Source: Paraburkholderia youngii
Lineage (GTDB): Bacteria > Pseudomonadota > Gammaproteobacteria > Burkholderiales > Burkholderiaceae
DNA: 64,000 bases
NCBI RefSeq assembly: GCF_013366925.1
Contig: NZ_JAALDK010000001.1
Location: 2,301,089 to 2,365,088, forward strand
Direction of reading: 5' to 3'
Numbering within the stretch: position 1 is the first letter of the stretch; each line of letters begins with the position of its first letter. The notes under the pieces are model-generated. The model searched no databases, was not told where the DNA came from, and saw only the letters and a list, made by a program, of their open reading frames with translations. Below are positions 51,968 through 63,109 of the stretch, one piece after another. Position numbers and translations under genes: made by a program.

Positions 51968-52142
51968 TCTTTAATTGGCGGCTCGCTAGCAGCACTCCAT
52001 GCGTTTGCGCCAATGTCCGCCTGATCTTCGCTCCATCTCGCGTCCGCACGGAAAAAATAGCCCGCGCCGATGCCGCCGAACCCGGCAGAATCGAGTACAT
52101 TCCTGTGCGATACTTTGTTGGATCAGTCAACCAGCCACAAAA

Positions 52143-52853
52143 ATGAGCAGCCTAACTGAAAAGGTGGTGGCCACCCTTTCCGATGAAATTCGCCGCGGGG
52201 CGCTGAGGCCAGGCGATCGCATCCCCACCGAAGTCGCGATGATGAAGCAGTTGTCCGTGAGCCGCTCCGTGGTCCGCGAGGCGATTTCGCGTCTGCAGGC
52301 AGCGAGAATCGTCGAGACGCGCCACGGCATCGGCACGTTCGTGCTCACGCCCGCCGCGGAAAAGCCGATGCAGCTTCCCGCCGCCGATCTCACCAGCATG
52401 CTCGACGTGATGGCGATCATCGAGTTCCGGATCGACGTCGAAGCGGCCGCGGCCGCGCTCGCGGCGTCGCGGCGTACCGAGCAGAACCTGAAGCAGATTC
52501 GCATCGCACTCGATCGCTTCGAGTCGGAACTCGAGCGCGGCAGCACCGACACGCTCGCACACGACATCGAGTTCCATCTGCAGATCGCACGCGCGAGCGG
52601 CAACCGCTACTTCTTCGACGTGCTGAGCCAGCTCGGGCGCTCGGTCAGCCCGCGCACGCGGCTCGGTTCGGCCGAGATCGCGGAGCTCGACCATATCGAG
52701 GTGCTGCGTAGCGTGCTCGGCGAGCACTTGACGATCTATCGCGCGATCGAGCGTCAGGACGCCGACGACGCGCGCGCCGCGATGCGCATGCATCTGAGCA
52801 ACAGCCGCGAGCGTCTGCGCCGCGCGCATGATTTGACGAAGGCTGGCGTGTGA
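52143..52853 (+). CDS. GntR-family regulator (FadR/FCD type) of glucarate use
   Basis: A 236-residue regulator. Winged helix: LRPGDRIPTEVAMMKQLSVSRSVVREAISRLQAARIVETRHGIGTFV. FCD domain: EFRIDVEAAAAALAA, HDIEFHLQIARASGNRYF and EHLTIYRAIERQDADDAR. It is divergent from gudP-gudD with about 415 bases between, where three motif copies lie. By analogy with aldarate regulators it would release DNA in the presence of glucarate or a catabolite. The start at MSSLTEKVVATL is taken by homology; the frame opens at 51999 without a ribosome site. Confidence 0.92.
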   Translation: MSSLTEKVVATLSDEIRRGALRPGDRIPTEVAMMKQLSVSRSVVREAISRLQAARIVETRHGIGTFVLTPAAEKPMQLPAADLTSMLDVMAIIEFRIDVEAAAAALAASRRTEQNLKQIRIALDRFESELERGSTDTLAHDIEFHLQIARASGNRYFFDVLSQLGRSVSPRTRLGSAEIAELDHIEVLRSVLGEHLTIYRAIERQDADDARAAMRMHLSNSRERLRRAHDLTKAGV

Positions 52854-52910
52854 TCGCATGCGGGGCTGACCGACCGCCTCGCAACACGACACGCCGCCAG
52901 CAGCATCCGC

Positions 52911-53216
52911 TCATTCCCCCACGTCCAGATCCATCAACGCCGAGCTCAGCGATTTGCCATGCGCATCGAGCGCGAGCGAACGCGTAACGCCGCCGCCGAG
53001 CGCATCGCCGAGCACGAAGTTGAACGCGGCAAGGCCCGGCAACTCATGACGCACCACGTCACCGCGCACCACCTCACGCAGATGCGCGTTGACGCGCTCG
53101 GGCGTCAACACATCGCGCAACCGCTCGTAATGCCGCGCGTCGTAGCAGATCACCGAGATGTTGAGCGTATTGCCCTTGTCGCCGGTGCGCGAATGAGCCA
53201 GTTCACGTAGTTTCAT
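52911..53216 (-). CDS. AtuA-related small protein (AtuA C-terminal-like domain)
   Basis: A 101-residue protein, MKLRELAHSRTGDKGNTLNI, typical of the small domain that accompanies or is fused to AtuA/DUF1446 proteins. Its ATG lies inside the end of the upstream gene (14-base overlap), so the two are coupled and probably form one complex. The frame extends to 53252. No catalytic role is established for the family. Confidence 0.85.
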   Translation of the reverse strand: MKLRELAHSRTGDKGNTLNISVICYDARHYERLRDVLTPERVNAHLREVVRGDVVRHELPGLAAFNFVLGDALGGGVTRSLALDAHGKSLSSALMDLDVGE

Positions 53217-54576
53217 CTCGAGCCTCCACCAGCGAGAAAGCCGGCGTCGCATGCTCGCGCGGCAGCAGCACCGATTGCACGGCGACCACCTCGCGCGCCG
53301 CCTTCGTCACTCCGCCACCGCCCGCCGGTCCGTTCGTGTACAGCGTTTCGACCTCGTTGCCGATGCGCACCGCCTCCGCGAGCGATGCCGTGCGCCCCGC
53401 CACCCGCGCGCGCGCTTCGTACGGCTCGCCATGGCCAGCCGCCACCGTGTCACCGTGCAGTGCGTTCACGCCGATCAGATCGAAGCGCAGTTCACGCGTC
53501 TCTACACCGGTCAGCGCGAGCCGTTCGCGCACGATATCGAGAGCGAGCCGTGCCCGCGCAAGCGCGCCCGGTCCGCCGTACGAAATCTGCCCTTCGCCGA
53601 TATAGCCGTCGAAATACGCAACCGACACTTTCAGCGTCGCGGTGCGCTCCGTGCCGCCACCGCCGGTGACGCGCACACGGTCCGGGGCTTCCTGCTCGAC
53701 GCGCACCTGCGAGAAATCGGCCACCACGTCGGGCTGCGGATAACGACGCGGATCGTGAATCTCGTACAGCAACTGCTCCTTGCACGTCGCCTCGGTCACG
53801 AGCCCGCCACTTTGCGCGAGCTTCGTGATCACCACCGAACCGTCCCGCGCAACTTCGGCGATCGGAAAGCCGAGCCGCGCGAGATTCGGCACGTCCTTGA
53901 AGCCGGGGTCTGCGAAATAGCCGCCGGTGATCTGCCCTGCGCATTCGAGCAGATGGCCGATTACCGTCGCCTGGCCGAGCATCGGCCAGTTGTCCATGCG
54001 CCAGCCGAATTCGTGGACCAGCGGCGCGACGAACAGCGACGGATCGGCGACGCGACCGGTCAGCACGATCTGCGCGCCGGCCGCCAGCGCGTCGACGATG
54101 CCGCTCGCGCCGAGATACGCATTCGCCGATATCAACCGGTCCTCGTACGCGGCCACCGCGTCCCCCGATTCGACGAAATGGAAGTCGCCCGCACGCACGA
54201 CGTCGAGCACGTCGTCGCCGGTGACGGCGGCAATCCTCAGCGCGCCGAGACCGAGCTCGCGCGCGATCTGTGCGGTCCTGCGCGCCGCCGCGCGAGGATT
54301 GGCCGCGCCCATGTTCGACACGATACGCACGCCGTTGCGCGCCGCGACGGGCAGCACCGCGCGCATGCGCGCTTCGAGCAGCGGGTCGTAGCCGAGCTCC
54401 GCGTCCTTGCTGCGCGCCTGCTGCGCGATCGCGATCGTGCGTTCGGCGAGGCATTCGAAGACGAGATAGTCGAGGTGGCCGTGTTCCGCGAGTTCGAGCG
54501 CGGGTTCGATGCGGTCGCCCGAAAAGCCCGCGCCAGCGCCGATGCGCACGATGCGTTCAGATTCAGTGGCTGTCAT
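53203..54576 (-). CDS. AtuA family protein (DUF1446)
   Basis: A 457-residue protein of the acyclic terpene utilisation AtuA/DUF1446 family: RIGAGAGFSGDRIEPALELAE, DYLVFECLAERT, GVRIVSNMGAANPRAAARR and the GGGG segment GGGGTERTATLKVSVAYFDGY, with NGPAGGGGV later. AtuA is needed for citronellol/geranyl-CoA catabolism in Pseudomonas, but its reaction is unknown. Here the gene sits between a CitMHS carrier and the small AtuA-like domain and lacks atuBCDEF neighbours, so a role with a tricarboxylate or branched acid is as likely as terpene use. Confidence 0.88.
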   Translation of the reverse strand: MTATESERIVRIGAGAGFSGDRIEPALELAEHGHLDYLVFECLAERTIAIAQQARSKDAELGYDPLLEARMRAVLPVAARNGVRIVSNMGAANPRAAARRTAQIARELGLGALRIAAVTGDDVLDVVRAGDFHFVESGDAVAAYEDRLISANAYLGASGIVDALAAGAQIVLTGRVADPSLFVAPLVHEFGWRMDNWPMLGQATVIGHLLECAGQITGGYFADPGFKDVPNLARLGFPIAEVARDGSVVITKLAQSGGLVTEATCKEQLLYEIHDPRRYPQPDVVADFSQVRVEQEAPDRVRVTGGGGTERTATLKVSVAYFDGYIGEGQISYGGPGALARARLALDIVRERLALTGVETRELRFDLIGVNALHGDTVAAGHGEPYEARARVAGRTASLAEAVRIGNEVETLYTNGPAGGGGVTKAAREVVAVQSVLLPREHATPAFSLVEARDETT

Positions 54577-54601
54577 GGTGCTCCCGTCCGTTCAATGAAG
54601 C

Positions 54602-55906
54602 TCACAGTGGAAAGATCCCGAGCGCGACGCACGCGATCGTCATCACGACCGACGCGCCGAACAGCAGGGGAAACGTGAATCTTTGATGATCGGCCAGCTC
54701 GATACCGCACAGGCCGACTACGAGGAACGTCGCGGGCGTGAGCGGGCTGACCGGAAAACCGGTGGTCATTTGTCCGAGCAACGCGGCCTGCCCGACGTGC
54801 ACTGCGGGCACGCCGAGCTGGCCCGCCACTTCCGCGATCACCGGCAGTACGCCGAAATAAAAGGAATCGGGATCGAACAGCATGCTGAGCGGCATCGACA
54901 GCAGGCCGAGCACGATCGGAATATGGCTCGCCATCGCCGGCGGCACGAAGCCGACCGCCGCCTGCGCCATCGCCTTCAGCATGCCGCTGCCCTGCATCAC
55001 GCCGGTGAACACGCCGGCCGCGAGCAAGATGCCGGCCATCATCAGCGCGGCGCGCGCATGCGCGTCGATCCGTTTGCGCTGCATGTCGACGTTCGGATAG
55101 TTGACCATCAACGCGATGCACAGGCCCACCATGAACATAACGGCCGGCGGAATCTTCTCGCCCATCACGACCATCGTGCCCAGCACGACGAGCGTCAACA
55201 CGAGGTTGAACCAGAAGTTTTGCGGGCGGCGCAGCGCCTGTTGTTCTGGCGTCAGTTCGCGTTGGGGCATCGGCACGGAACCGCTCGCGGCAGTGAGGCC
55301 GAGGCGCTTTTCCTCGCGCCGCCCGAGCCAGTACGCCATCGAGAACACGAATACGAGGCCGATCGCCTGCACCGGAATCAGCGGATTGAATAGCGCCGAG
55401 ATCGGCAGATGCAGCGACGCAGACGCGCGAATCATCGGCCCTGTCCACGGGAGGAAGTTGATGCCGGCCGCCATCGATACCGCCGCGGCGAGCACGCGCC
55501 GGTCCATCTTCAGGCGATCGTAAAGCGGCAGCATCGCGGGAATCGTGACGAGGAAGCAGACGGCGCCGGAGCCGTCGAGGTGGATCAGCAGCGCGAGCAG
55601 CGTGGTGCCCATCACGATGCGCGTGGGCCGCGTGCCGACCGCGCGCAGGATCCGCTCGATGATCGGGTCGAGCATGCCGGCGTCGGTGATCGTGCCGAAG
55701 TACAGGATCGCGAATACGAACATGCAGACGACCGGCGCGAGGCTTTTCAGGCCATCGACGACGAACTTGCTGGTCTGCAGGCCGAAGCCGCCGAGCAGCG
55801 ATGCCGCGAGCGGCACGATGATCAGCGCGACGAGCGGCGACATGCGTTTGGACAGGATCGCGCCGAGCAGCACGACGATGGTAGCCAGCCCCAGTAATGG
55901 CAGCAT
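54602..55906 (-). CDS. CitMHS-family citrate/carboxylate transporter
   Basis: A 434-residue multi-helix carrier of the CitMHS family (metal-citrate:H+ symporters): MLPLLGLATIVVLLGAILSK, HLDGSGAVCFLVTIPAMLPLYDRL, FLPWTGPMIRASASL, FDPDSFYFGVLPVIAEVA and TGFPVSPLTPATFLVVGLCG. The start is set by GGAGAC six bases upstream; the frame continues to 55996. First gene of a three-gene operon with the AtuA-like pair, divergent from a LysR gene. Confidence 0.92.
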   Translation of the reverse strand: MLPLLGLATIVVLLGAILSKRMSPLVALIIVPLAASLLGGFGLQTSKFVVDGLKSLAPVVCMFVFAILYFGTITDAGMLDPIIERILRAVGTRPTRIVMGTTLLALLIHLDGSGAVCFLVTIPAMLPLYDRLKMDRRVLAAAVSMAAGINFLPWTGPMIRASASLHLPISALFNPLIPVQAIGLVFVFSMAYWLGRREEKRLGLTAASGSVPMPQRELTPEQQALRRPQNFWFNLVLTLVVLGTMVVMGEKIPPAVMFMVGLCIALMVNYPNVDMQRKRIDAHARAALMMAGILLAAGVFTGVMQGSGMLKAMAQAAVGFVPPAMASHIPIVLGLLSMPLSMLFDPDSFYFGVLPVIAEVAGQLGVPAVHVGQAALLGQMTTGFPVSPLTPATFLVVGLCGIELADHQRFTFPLLFGASVVMTIACVALGIFPL

Positions 55907-55966
55907 GAGCTTGTCTCCAGGTTGTTTTTTAGTGTGATCGAGCGTAAGTTCGCGACAGCAATAAAA

Positions 55967-55982
55967 CAATTGAAATGAATTG
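55967..55982. promoter_or_regulatory. Inverted repeat in the LysR/CitMHS divergent region
   Basis: CAATT-6-AATTG, perfect arms, in the 98-base gap between the divergent starts; it fits a LysR T-N11-A-type site near both promoters. Confidence 0.45.
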
Positions 55983-56004
55983 ATCGCAGCAATCACAAAT
56001 CATC

Positions 56005-56901
56005 ATGGATCTGAGTCTGCGGGACATCCGGGCGTTTATCGCGGTCGCGCAAACGGGCAGCTTCACGCGCGCGGCCGCGCGGCTGCATCTGTCGCAACCG
56101 GCGTTGACGGTGCAGATTCGCCGGCTCGAGGAAACGGTCGGCCTGCGCTTGTTCGATCGCAACAGCCGCAATGTCGCGCTGACGCCGACCGGCCGCGAGC
56201 TGCTGCCCGTGCTGCAGAAATCGCTGCACGACATGGAGCACGTGCTGCGCGATGCACGCTCGCTCGGCGAAGGCGCGAGCGGCACGGTGCGCATCGCTTG
56301 TCTGCCGACCTTCGCGGCGAGCGTCCTGCCCGAGCTGGTGCAGGCGCTGAGAAAAGCCGTGCCGCGCGTCGGCTTCGAGGTGCGCGACGTCGTCGCGAGC
56401 ATGGTCAACACGCTGGTGCGCAACGAGGAAGTCGATATCGGGCTGACCGGCGGCGAGCTGAACGACAGCGGGCTCGAGGTGCTGCATGAGGGCATCGACC
56501 GGCTCGTCGCGGTGCTGCCGAAGGAGCACGCACTCGCGCGGCGGCGCCGGCCCGTCACGCTCGCCGATCTCGCCAACGAGCCGCTCGTGCTGACCGCGCA
56601 GGGCACGAGCGTGCGTGCGGTCGTCGACAGCGCGTTCGCCGACGCGCAATGTGAGCCGCGCATCGCCTGCGAGCCGACCTACATGATGAGCGCGGTCGCG
56701 ATGGCGCGCGCCGGGCTCGGCATCACGATCCTGCCGGCGTCGGCACGCGAGGTACGCGCGGAGCCCGAACTGGTCGCGCGGCCGATCGACGAAGCCGCGT
56801 TCACGCGCCGCATCGCGCTGATCAGAAAGCGTGGCCGAACCTTGCCGCCGGTGAGCGAGACCTTCGTCGCGATGCTGATCGAACGGATCGACGCGTCATA
56901 G
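56005..56901 (+). CDS. LysR-family transcriptional regulator
   Basis: A 298-residue LTTR. N-terminal helix-turn-helix: MDLSLRDIRAFIAVAQTGSF, then LHLSQPALTVQIRRLEETVGLRLF. Linker helix and effector domain follow (GTVRIACLPTFAASVLPELV, EEVDIGLTGGELNDSGLEV, GLGITILPASAREVRAEPEL). It is divergent from the CitMHS operon with 98 bases between starts, the classic arrangement for LysR control of the neighbouring operon by its substrate. Confidence 0.94.
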   Translation: MDLSLRDIRAFIAVAQTGSFTRAAARLHLSQPALTVQIRRLEETVGLRLFDRNSRNVALTPTGRELLPVLQKSLHDMEHVLRDARSLGEGASGTVRIACLPTFAASVLPELVQALRKAVPRVGFEVRDVVASMVNTLVRNEEVDIGLTGGELNDSGLEVLHEGIDRLVAVLPKEHALARRRRPVTLADLANEPLVLTAQGTSVRAVVDSAFADAQCEPRIACEPTYMMSAVAMARAGLGITILPASAREVRAEPELVARPIDEAAFTRRIALIRKRGRTLPPVSETFVAMLIERIDAS

Positions 56902-57261
56902 GGCCGCATGGCATCGTTTTGCCCGTCCCCCGCAGCCCCTAATTTTCACGATACGAAACGATGGCGCGCGTCGTAAAAAATCATGGTGCGCGGCACAAAC
57001 CGGTCATTTCACGATGCCCGGCGGCGTTGCACATCGCAAAATGAAACAATCAACCCATTGTTTTTGCAGCAGTATTTTTAAGATAAAGATCCGTTTGACG
57101 CCCGCTTGCCAGCCGACTCCCTGACGTAGACTCCTTCACAAGAGCACGCGCTTCACGCAGTCGGATTCGAGGGGCCTCGCGAAATGGCCACCCAAATCCC
57201 AGAGATTGCGCAGAAGCCGTCACGAATCGCGGCTTTTTTATTGGTAACTGGGAGACTAAAA
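56902..57261. other. Intergenic region and leader of the 75-residue gene
   Basis: About 360 bases. AT-richer stretches near 57000-57090 may hold a promoter for the downstream small gene. No protein gene is supported apart from an in-frame extension of that gene back to 57184. The leader hairpin is listed separately. Confidence 0.4.
57214..57239 (+). terminator. Terminator-like hairpin in the leader of the 75-residue gene
   Basis: Stem AAGCCG/CGGCTT (57214-57219 with 57230-57235) followed by six T, ending 22 bases before the chosen ATG. It is an attenuator, or the end of a short upstream RNA. Confidence 0.45.
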
Positions 57262-57489
57262 ATGAAAGGCTTTCGCTTTGGTTCGACGCAGGGAGCGTTC
57301 TACATTCTGCCGGGTCAGGACGGCTGGGAAGCCACCTACGGCAACGAAACGCTCGGAGAATTCTCGAGCCCGCAACAGGCCGCCGACGACCTCGCGCGCG
57401 GCCTGAGCTGCGAGCATCTGTCCGAGCTCGACACGTCGACACTCGAAATTCCGGAGAAACTCGCCGATTGGGAAATCGTTCACGTATAA
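57262..57489 (+). CDS. 75-residue conserved-looking protein of unknown function
   Basis: Starts MKGFRFGSTQGAFYILPGQD with GGGAG nine bases upstream. It is acidic and soluble, with strand-like RFGSTQGAFYIL and WEATYGNETLGEF segments and a helix QQAADDLARGL. The segments suggest a small single-domain fold that reads like DUFs of the type ending in a conserved WEIVHV. The frame continues in phase upstream to 57184, but that segment covers the leader hairpin and is not protein-like. No function assigned. Confidence 0.7.
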   Translation: MKGFRFGSTQGAFYILPGQDGWEATYGNETLGEFSSPQQAADDLARGLSCEHLSELDTSTLEIPEKLADWEIVHV

Positions 57490-57530
57490 GGACGGATATG
57501 ACCGACGGCGACGTAGCAGTGAAAGCAGAA

Positions 57531-57562
57531 ACGACAATGGCGCCCGAAGGCGCCATTGTCGT
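57531..57562. terminator. Bidirectional terminator between the 75-residue gene and icd
   Basis: Perfect 14-bp stem ACGACAATGGCGCC/GGCGCCATTGTCGT with a 4-base loop that reads UUCG on the minus strand. Only short T runs flank it on each side. Confidence 0.75.
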
Positions 57563-57677
57563 ATTTGCGGTCCTGCTTGCGGCTTTGTCCGCGGTTGCGC
57601 TGCGCGCTTACCGCGTGGCTTTCCGGGCCCGAGTAGCTGCGGCCGCGACGCTTACCGCATCAGCAGCCCGTACGGCG

Positions 57678-60158
<2,481 letters not shown>

Positions 60159-60373
60159 TTATAGATGACTTGCGACATATTATTTTTGGCTGAATGCGAA
60201 TGGATCGCATTGAGGAGCCGCAAGTCCCGCGCGCTTCAGTCGCCGCCAGCCAGTCAGGCCTGCGCTACGCGCGCCACGACGTCCCCTGCCGGCTTCGTCG
60301 ACCGACGGCGCGCGGGCGTCCACAGCAGAGTGGACAGATCCGCATCCGGTGGTGCGGGAGTCGACGGTTGGAC

Positions 60374-60400
60374 GGGGGAAGCGGGGGAAGCGGGGGAAGC
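60374..60400. repeat. Three tandem copies of a 9-base unit
   Basis: GGGGGAAGC repeated three times without error (60374-60382, 60383-60391, 60392-60400) in noncoding DNA. Confidence 0.9.
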
Positions 60401-60503
60401 GCGGACGGGGATGCTCGCACGCGAAACAGTACGAGTCGGATGCTGGCAGGGCAGTGATTGCGTCACTCGCCGCGCGCGGGTTTAAGTCGAATCGTCTTTC
60501 CCG

Positions 60504-60617
60504 TCATTCCAGAATCGTTTGAAGGCGGGCAAGCGCGTCCTCGACCACCTCGGCCGGAGCGCGCTCGACTTTGCGTGCGGCGCGTGCCTCCAGGCCTAGA
60601 GTGCGCACCATGTTCAT
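60504..60617 (-). CDS. Doubtful 37-residue ORF
   Basis: MNMVRTLGLEARAARKVERA and a helical remainder ending at TGA; GGGGGT lies about eight bases upstream. Composition is protein-like (amphipathic helix), but length and lack of context leave it uncertain. It could be a remnant of a larger gene. Confidence 0.25.
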   Translation of the reverse strand: MNMVRTLGLEARAARKVERAPAEVVEDALARLQTILE

Positions 60618-60770
60618 CAGCGCGACCCCCGGAGTTTCTGTTCCTGAACCCGAGAGGGGATCTACATTGACTCTACACGCGGAGCCGTAAAATCGCCGGA
60701 AAATGGGCAAAAAGAAGCAACCAGCCCGCCGCCGCAACGGCGCGCCAGTCGCTCGCAATAACAACCCGCC

Positions 60771-61655
60771 TTACCCCTCGCGTCCCAGGAACTCAACCAC
60801 CATCCGGTTGAACTTGTCCGCATGCTCCCACTGCGCCCAATGCCCGCAGCGGCCGAACACATGCAGATCGGCGTTCGGCATCCCGGCGACGAGCCGCAGG
60901 CCGACGTCCATCGGCACGAAGCGATCGTCGCGGCCCCAGATCACGAGCGTCGGCGCGGCCACTTCGCCGAGGCGCGGCCCATAGTCGTTGAACTGTTTCG
61001 GATTCGCGGCGAGGCTCGCGACGAAGTTCTCGAGGTGGTCGCGCCGTGCCAGCATATTCGCGAGACGCGCCTGCATCAGATCCTCGGTCAACGCCTTCGT
61101 TTCGAACACGAAGACGCTCATCATGCGCTGCAGGTTCTCGATGGTCGGGTTGCGGTACAGCCCCTGCAGCAGCTTGATGCCTTCGGTCGGCATCGGCACG
61201 AACTGGCTCGGGCCGCCGGTGCCGCCGCCCATCAGCACGAGCTTGCCGACGCGCTGCGGTTCAGCGAGCGCGAACGCGACCGCGCTATGCCCACCCATCG
61301 AGTTGCCGATGATATGCGCGCGCTCGATATCGAGCGCATCGAGCAACGCCTTCAGGCAGCGCGCGTTGAGTTCCGAGCGCGAACCCTTGCAGACGATCGG
61401 GTCGCTCCTGCCCCACCCGAGGCAGTCCATCAGGATCACGCGATAGCCCGCCGCGACGAGCGGCTCGACGTTGCGATTGAAGTTGGCCCAGCCGGTCGCA
61501 CCCGGTCCCGAGCCGTGCAGCATCACGACCGTTTCCGCGCCCTGCCCCACGTCGTTGTAGTGCAGCTGCACCTCGCGGCCATCTTCAGTGATCCGGACGA
61601 ATTTGCTGGTCGCTTCTTCACTGATCGCCACTGCTTGCGTGTTGGTATTGCTCAT
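60771..61655 (-). CDS. mhpC: 2-hydroxy-6-oxonona-2,4-dienedioate hydrolase (MhpC)
   Basis: A 294-residue alpha/beta hydrolase that cleaves the C-C bond of the meta-cleavage product in phenylpropionate and hydroxyphenylpropionate breakdown. It matches E. coli MhpC throughout: [19 protein letters not shown], nucleophile Ser119 in [31 protein letters not shown] (Asp) and [11 protein letters not shown] (His). It follows mhpT (81 bases) and mhpE on the same strand. Confidence 0.96.
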   Translation of the reverse strand: MSNTNTQAVAISEEATSKFVRITEDGREVQLHYNDVGQGAETVVMLHGSGPGATGWANFNRNVEPLVAAGYRVILMDCLGWGRSDPIVCKGSRSELNARCLKALLDALDIERAHIIGNSMGGHSAVAFALAEPQRVGKLVLMGGGTGGPSQFVPMPTEGIKLLQGLYRNPTIENLQRMMSVFVFETKALTEDLMQARLANMLARRDHLENFVASLAANPKQFNDYGPRLGEVAAPTLVIWGRDDRFVPMDVGLRLVAGMPNADLHVFGRCGHWAQWEHADKFNRMVVEFLGREG

Positions 61656-61736
61656 GTCGAATTCCTGTGTTTCACGAGTTGAGTGACTGCGGGCCGCCGC
61701 CGACGGCGAACCCGCTCCATATTTCAGGCCGCAAAA

Positions 61737-63008
61737 CTACTGCGCGGCCACCGCGGTGTATCGAAGTGTCGAGCGATTCACGACGAGCCACGCACCGATC
61801 GCGGCAACCGCGATCAGCGGAATGCTCGCGCCGAGCAGCACGCTCGCGCCCTGACCGATCGCGAGCAGTTGCCCCGCGATCAACGGTCCGAGGATCGAGC
61901 CGAGACGGCCCACCGCCACGGCCGCGCCGACGCCGGTGCCACGCACTTCGGTCGGGTACAGGCTGCTCGCCAGCGCGTAGAGCACCGACTGGCCGCCGAC
62001 CAGGAACAGCCCGGCGAGCAGACCGCCCCACGCCATCGACGCGCCGCCATGCGCGCTCAGCAACGCGCCAAGCGCAACGACGATGCCGACATACATGCCC
62101 GCGACCGTGCGGCGCCGGCCCATCCGGTCCATCATGCCGGCGATCACGATCGCGCCGATGCCGCCGCCGATGTTGAACATCATCTGCACGACACCCGACT
62201 GCACGCGCGTCAGACCGCGCGTCAACACGAGCGACGGCAGCCAGTTGATCAGGAAATACAGCACGATCAGCGTGCCGAGGTAGCTGATCCACAACGCGAT
62301 CGTCGTGCCCGCACGCCCTTCCTGCCACAGCGCGCGCGTCACGCTGGCGGATGCATCGTGCCGCGCGCCCGTGGTTGCACGCGCCGCGACGAACTGCGCC
62401 GACTCGCGCATGAACAGCGCAAGCAGCGGCAGCACCAGCAACGGCCCGAACCCGCCGACGTAGAAGATATGCCGCCAGCCCTCATCGCCCGGGCTGACGA
62501 TGCCGACCACCGCCGCGAGCGCCGCGCCGAACGGCATGCCGCAATACATCGCGCCGACCGCGGTGTTGCGCTGATGCGGCGGCGCCGCTTCCGAGCACAG
62601 CGCGATCAGATTCGGCATCGCCGCACCAAGACCGAGGCCGGTCAGAAAGCGCGCGGCAAGCAGGCTGTTCAGATCCCATACCTGCGCGGTCGCGAGCGAG
62701 AAGAGGCCGAACAGCGCGACTGACCACATCAGCACGCGCTTGCGCCCGAGCCGGTCGGCGAGACGTCCGCCGATAGCGGCACCGGGCAGCAGCCCAAATG
62801 CGCCGATGCTGAACGCCCAGCCCAGCTGCGCGACCGCGAGATGAAATTCGCGCGCCATGCGCGGTGCAGCGAGGCCGGTCGATTGCAGGTCGACGCCTTC
62901 GAGCAGCGCGACGATCAGGCAGAGCCCGATCGTCAGCGCGCCGCTGGCAAAAGGTTTCGTCGACTGCGCTGTTTGCGCTGTTTGCGTTGCTTGTGTTGAC
63001 TGCCGCAT
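61737..63008 (-). CDS. mhpT: 3-(3-hydroxyphenyl)propionate MFS transporter (MhpT, AAHS family)
   Basis: A 423-residue, 12-helix aromatic acid:H+ symporter. Shared with E. coli MhpT: ALTIGLCLIVALLEGVDLQS (DQ/EGxDxQ motif), ADRLGRKRVLMWSVALFGLF, TGLGLGAAMPNLIALCSEAA, GGQSVLYALASSLYPTEVRG and GVGAAVAVGRLGSILGPLIAG. The start has GGAGAC four bases upstream; the open frame upstream overlaps mhpE antisense and is not real. N-terminus rich in Thr/Gln. Confidence 0.94.
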   Translation of the reverse strand: MRQSTQATQTAQTAQSTKPFASGALTIGLCLIVALLEGVDLQSTGLAAPRMAREFHLAVAQLGWAFSIGAFGLLPGAAIGGRLADRLGRKRVLMWSVALFGLFSLATAQVWDLNSLLAARFLTGLGLGAAMPNLIALCSEAAPPHQRNTAVGAMYCGMPFGAALAAVVGIVSPGDEGWRHIFYVGGFGPLLVLPLLALFMRESAQFVAARATTGARHDASASVTRALWQEGRAGTTIALWISYLGTLIVLYFLINWLPSLVLTRGLTRVQSGVVQMMFNIGGGIGAIVIAGMMDRMGRRRTVAGMYVGIVVALGALLSAHGGASMAWGGLLAGLFLVGGQSVLYALASSLYPTEVRGTGVGAAVAVGRLGSILGPLIAGQLLAIGQGASVLLGASIPLIAVAAIGAWLVVNRSTLRYTAVAAQ

Positions 63009-63109
63009 GAATGTCTCCAATGTTGAATCAGCGTCGCTCTTGCGGCGACCTTGCTGGATGAAATGAACGCTGCGCGCGCGGCATGCGGCGCCGCCGCGCA
63101 GCGTCTGGG

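Noticed and set aside
60374..60400. Tandem 9-base repeats as a possible CRISPR or origin iteron
   Set aside because: Only three copies, no spacers, no cas, rep or dnaA genes nearby; a simple short tandem repeat.
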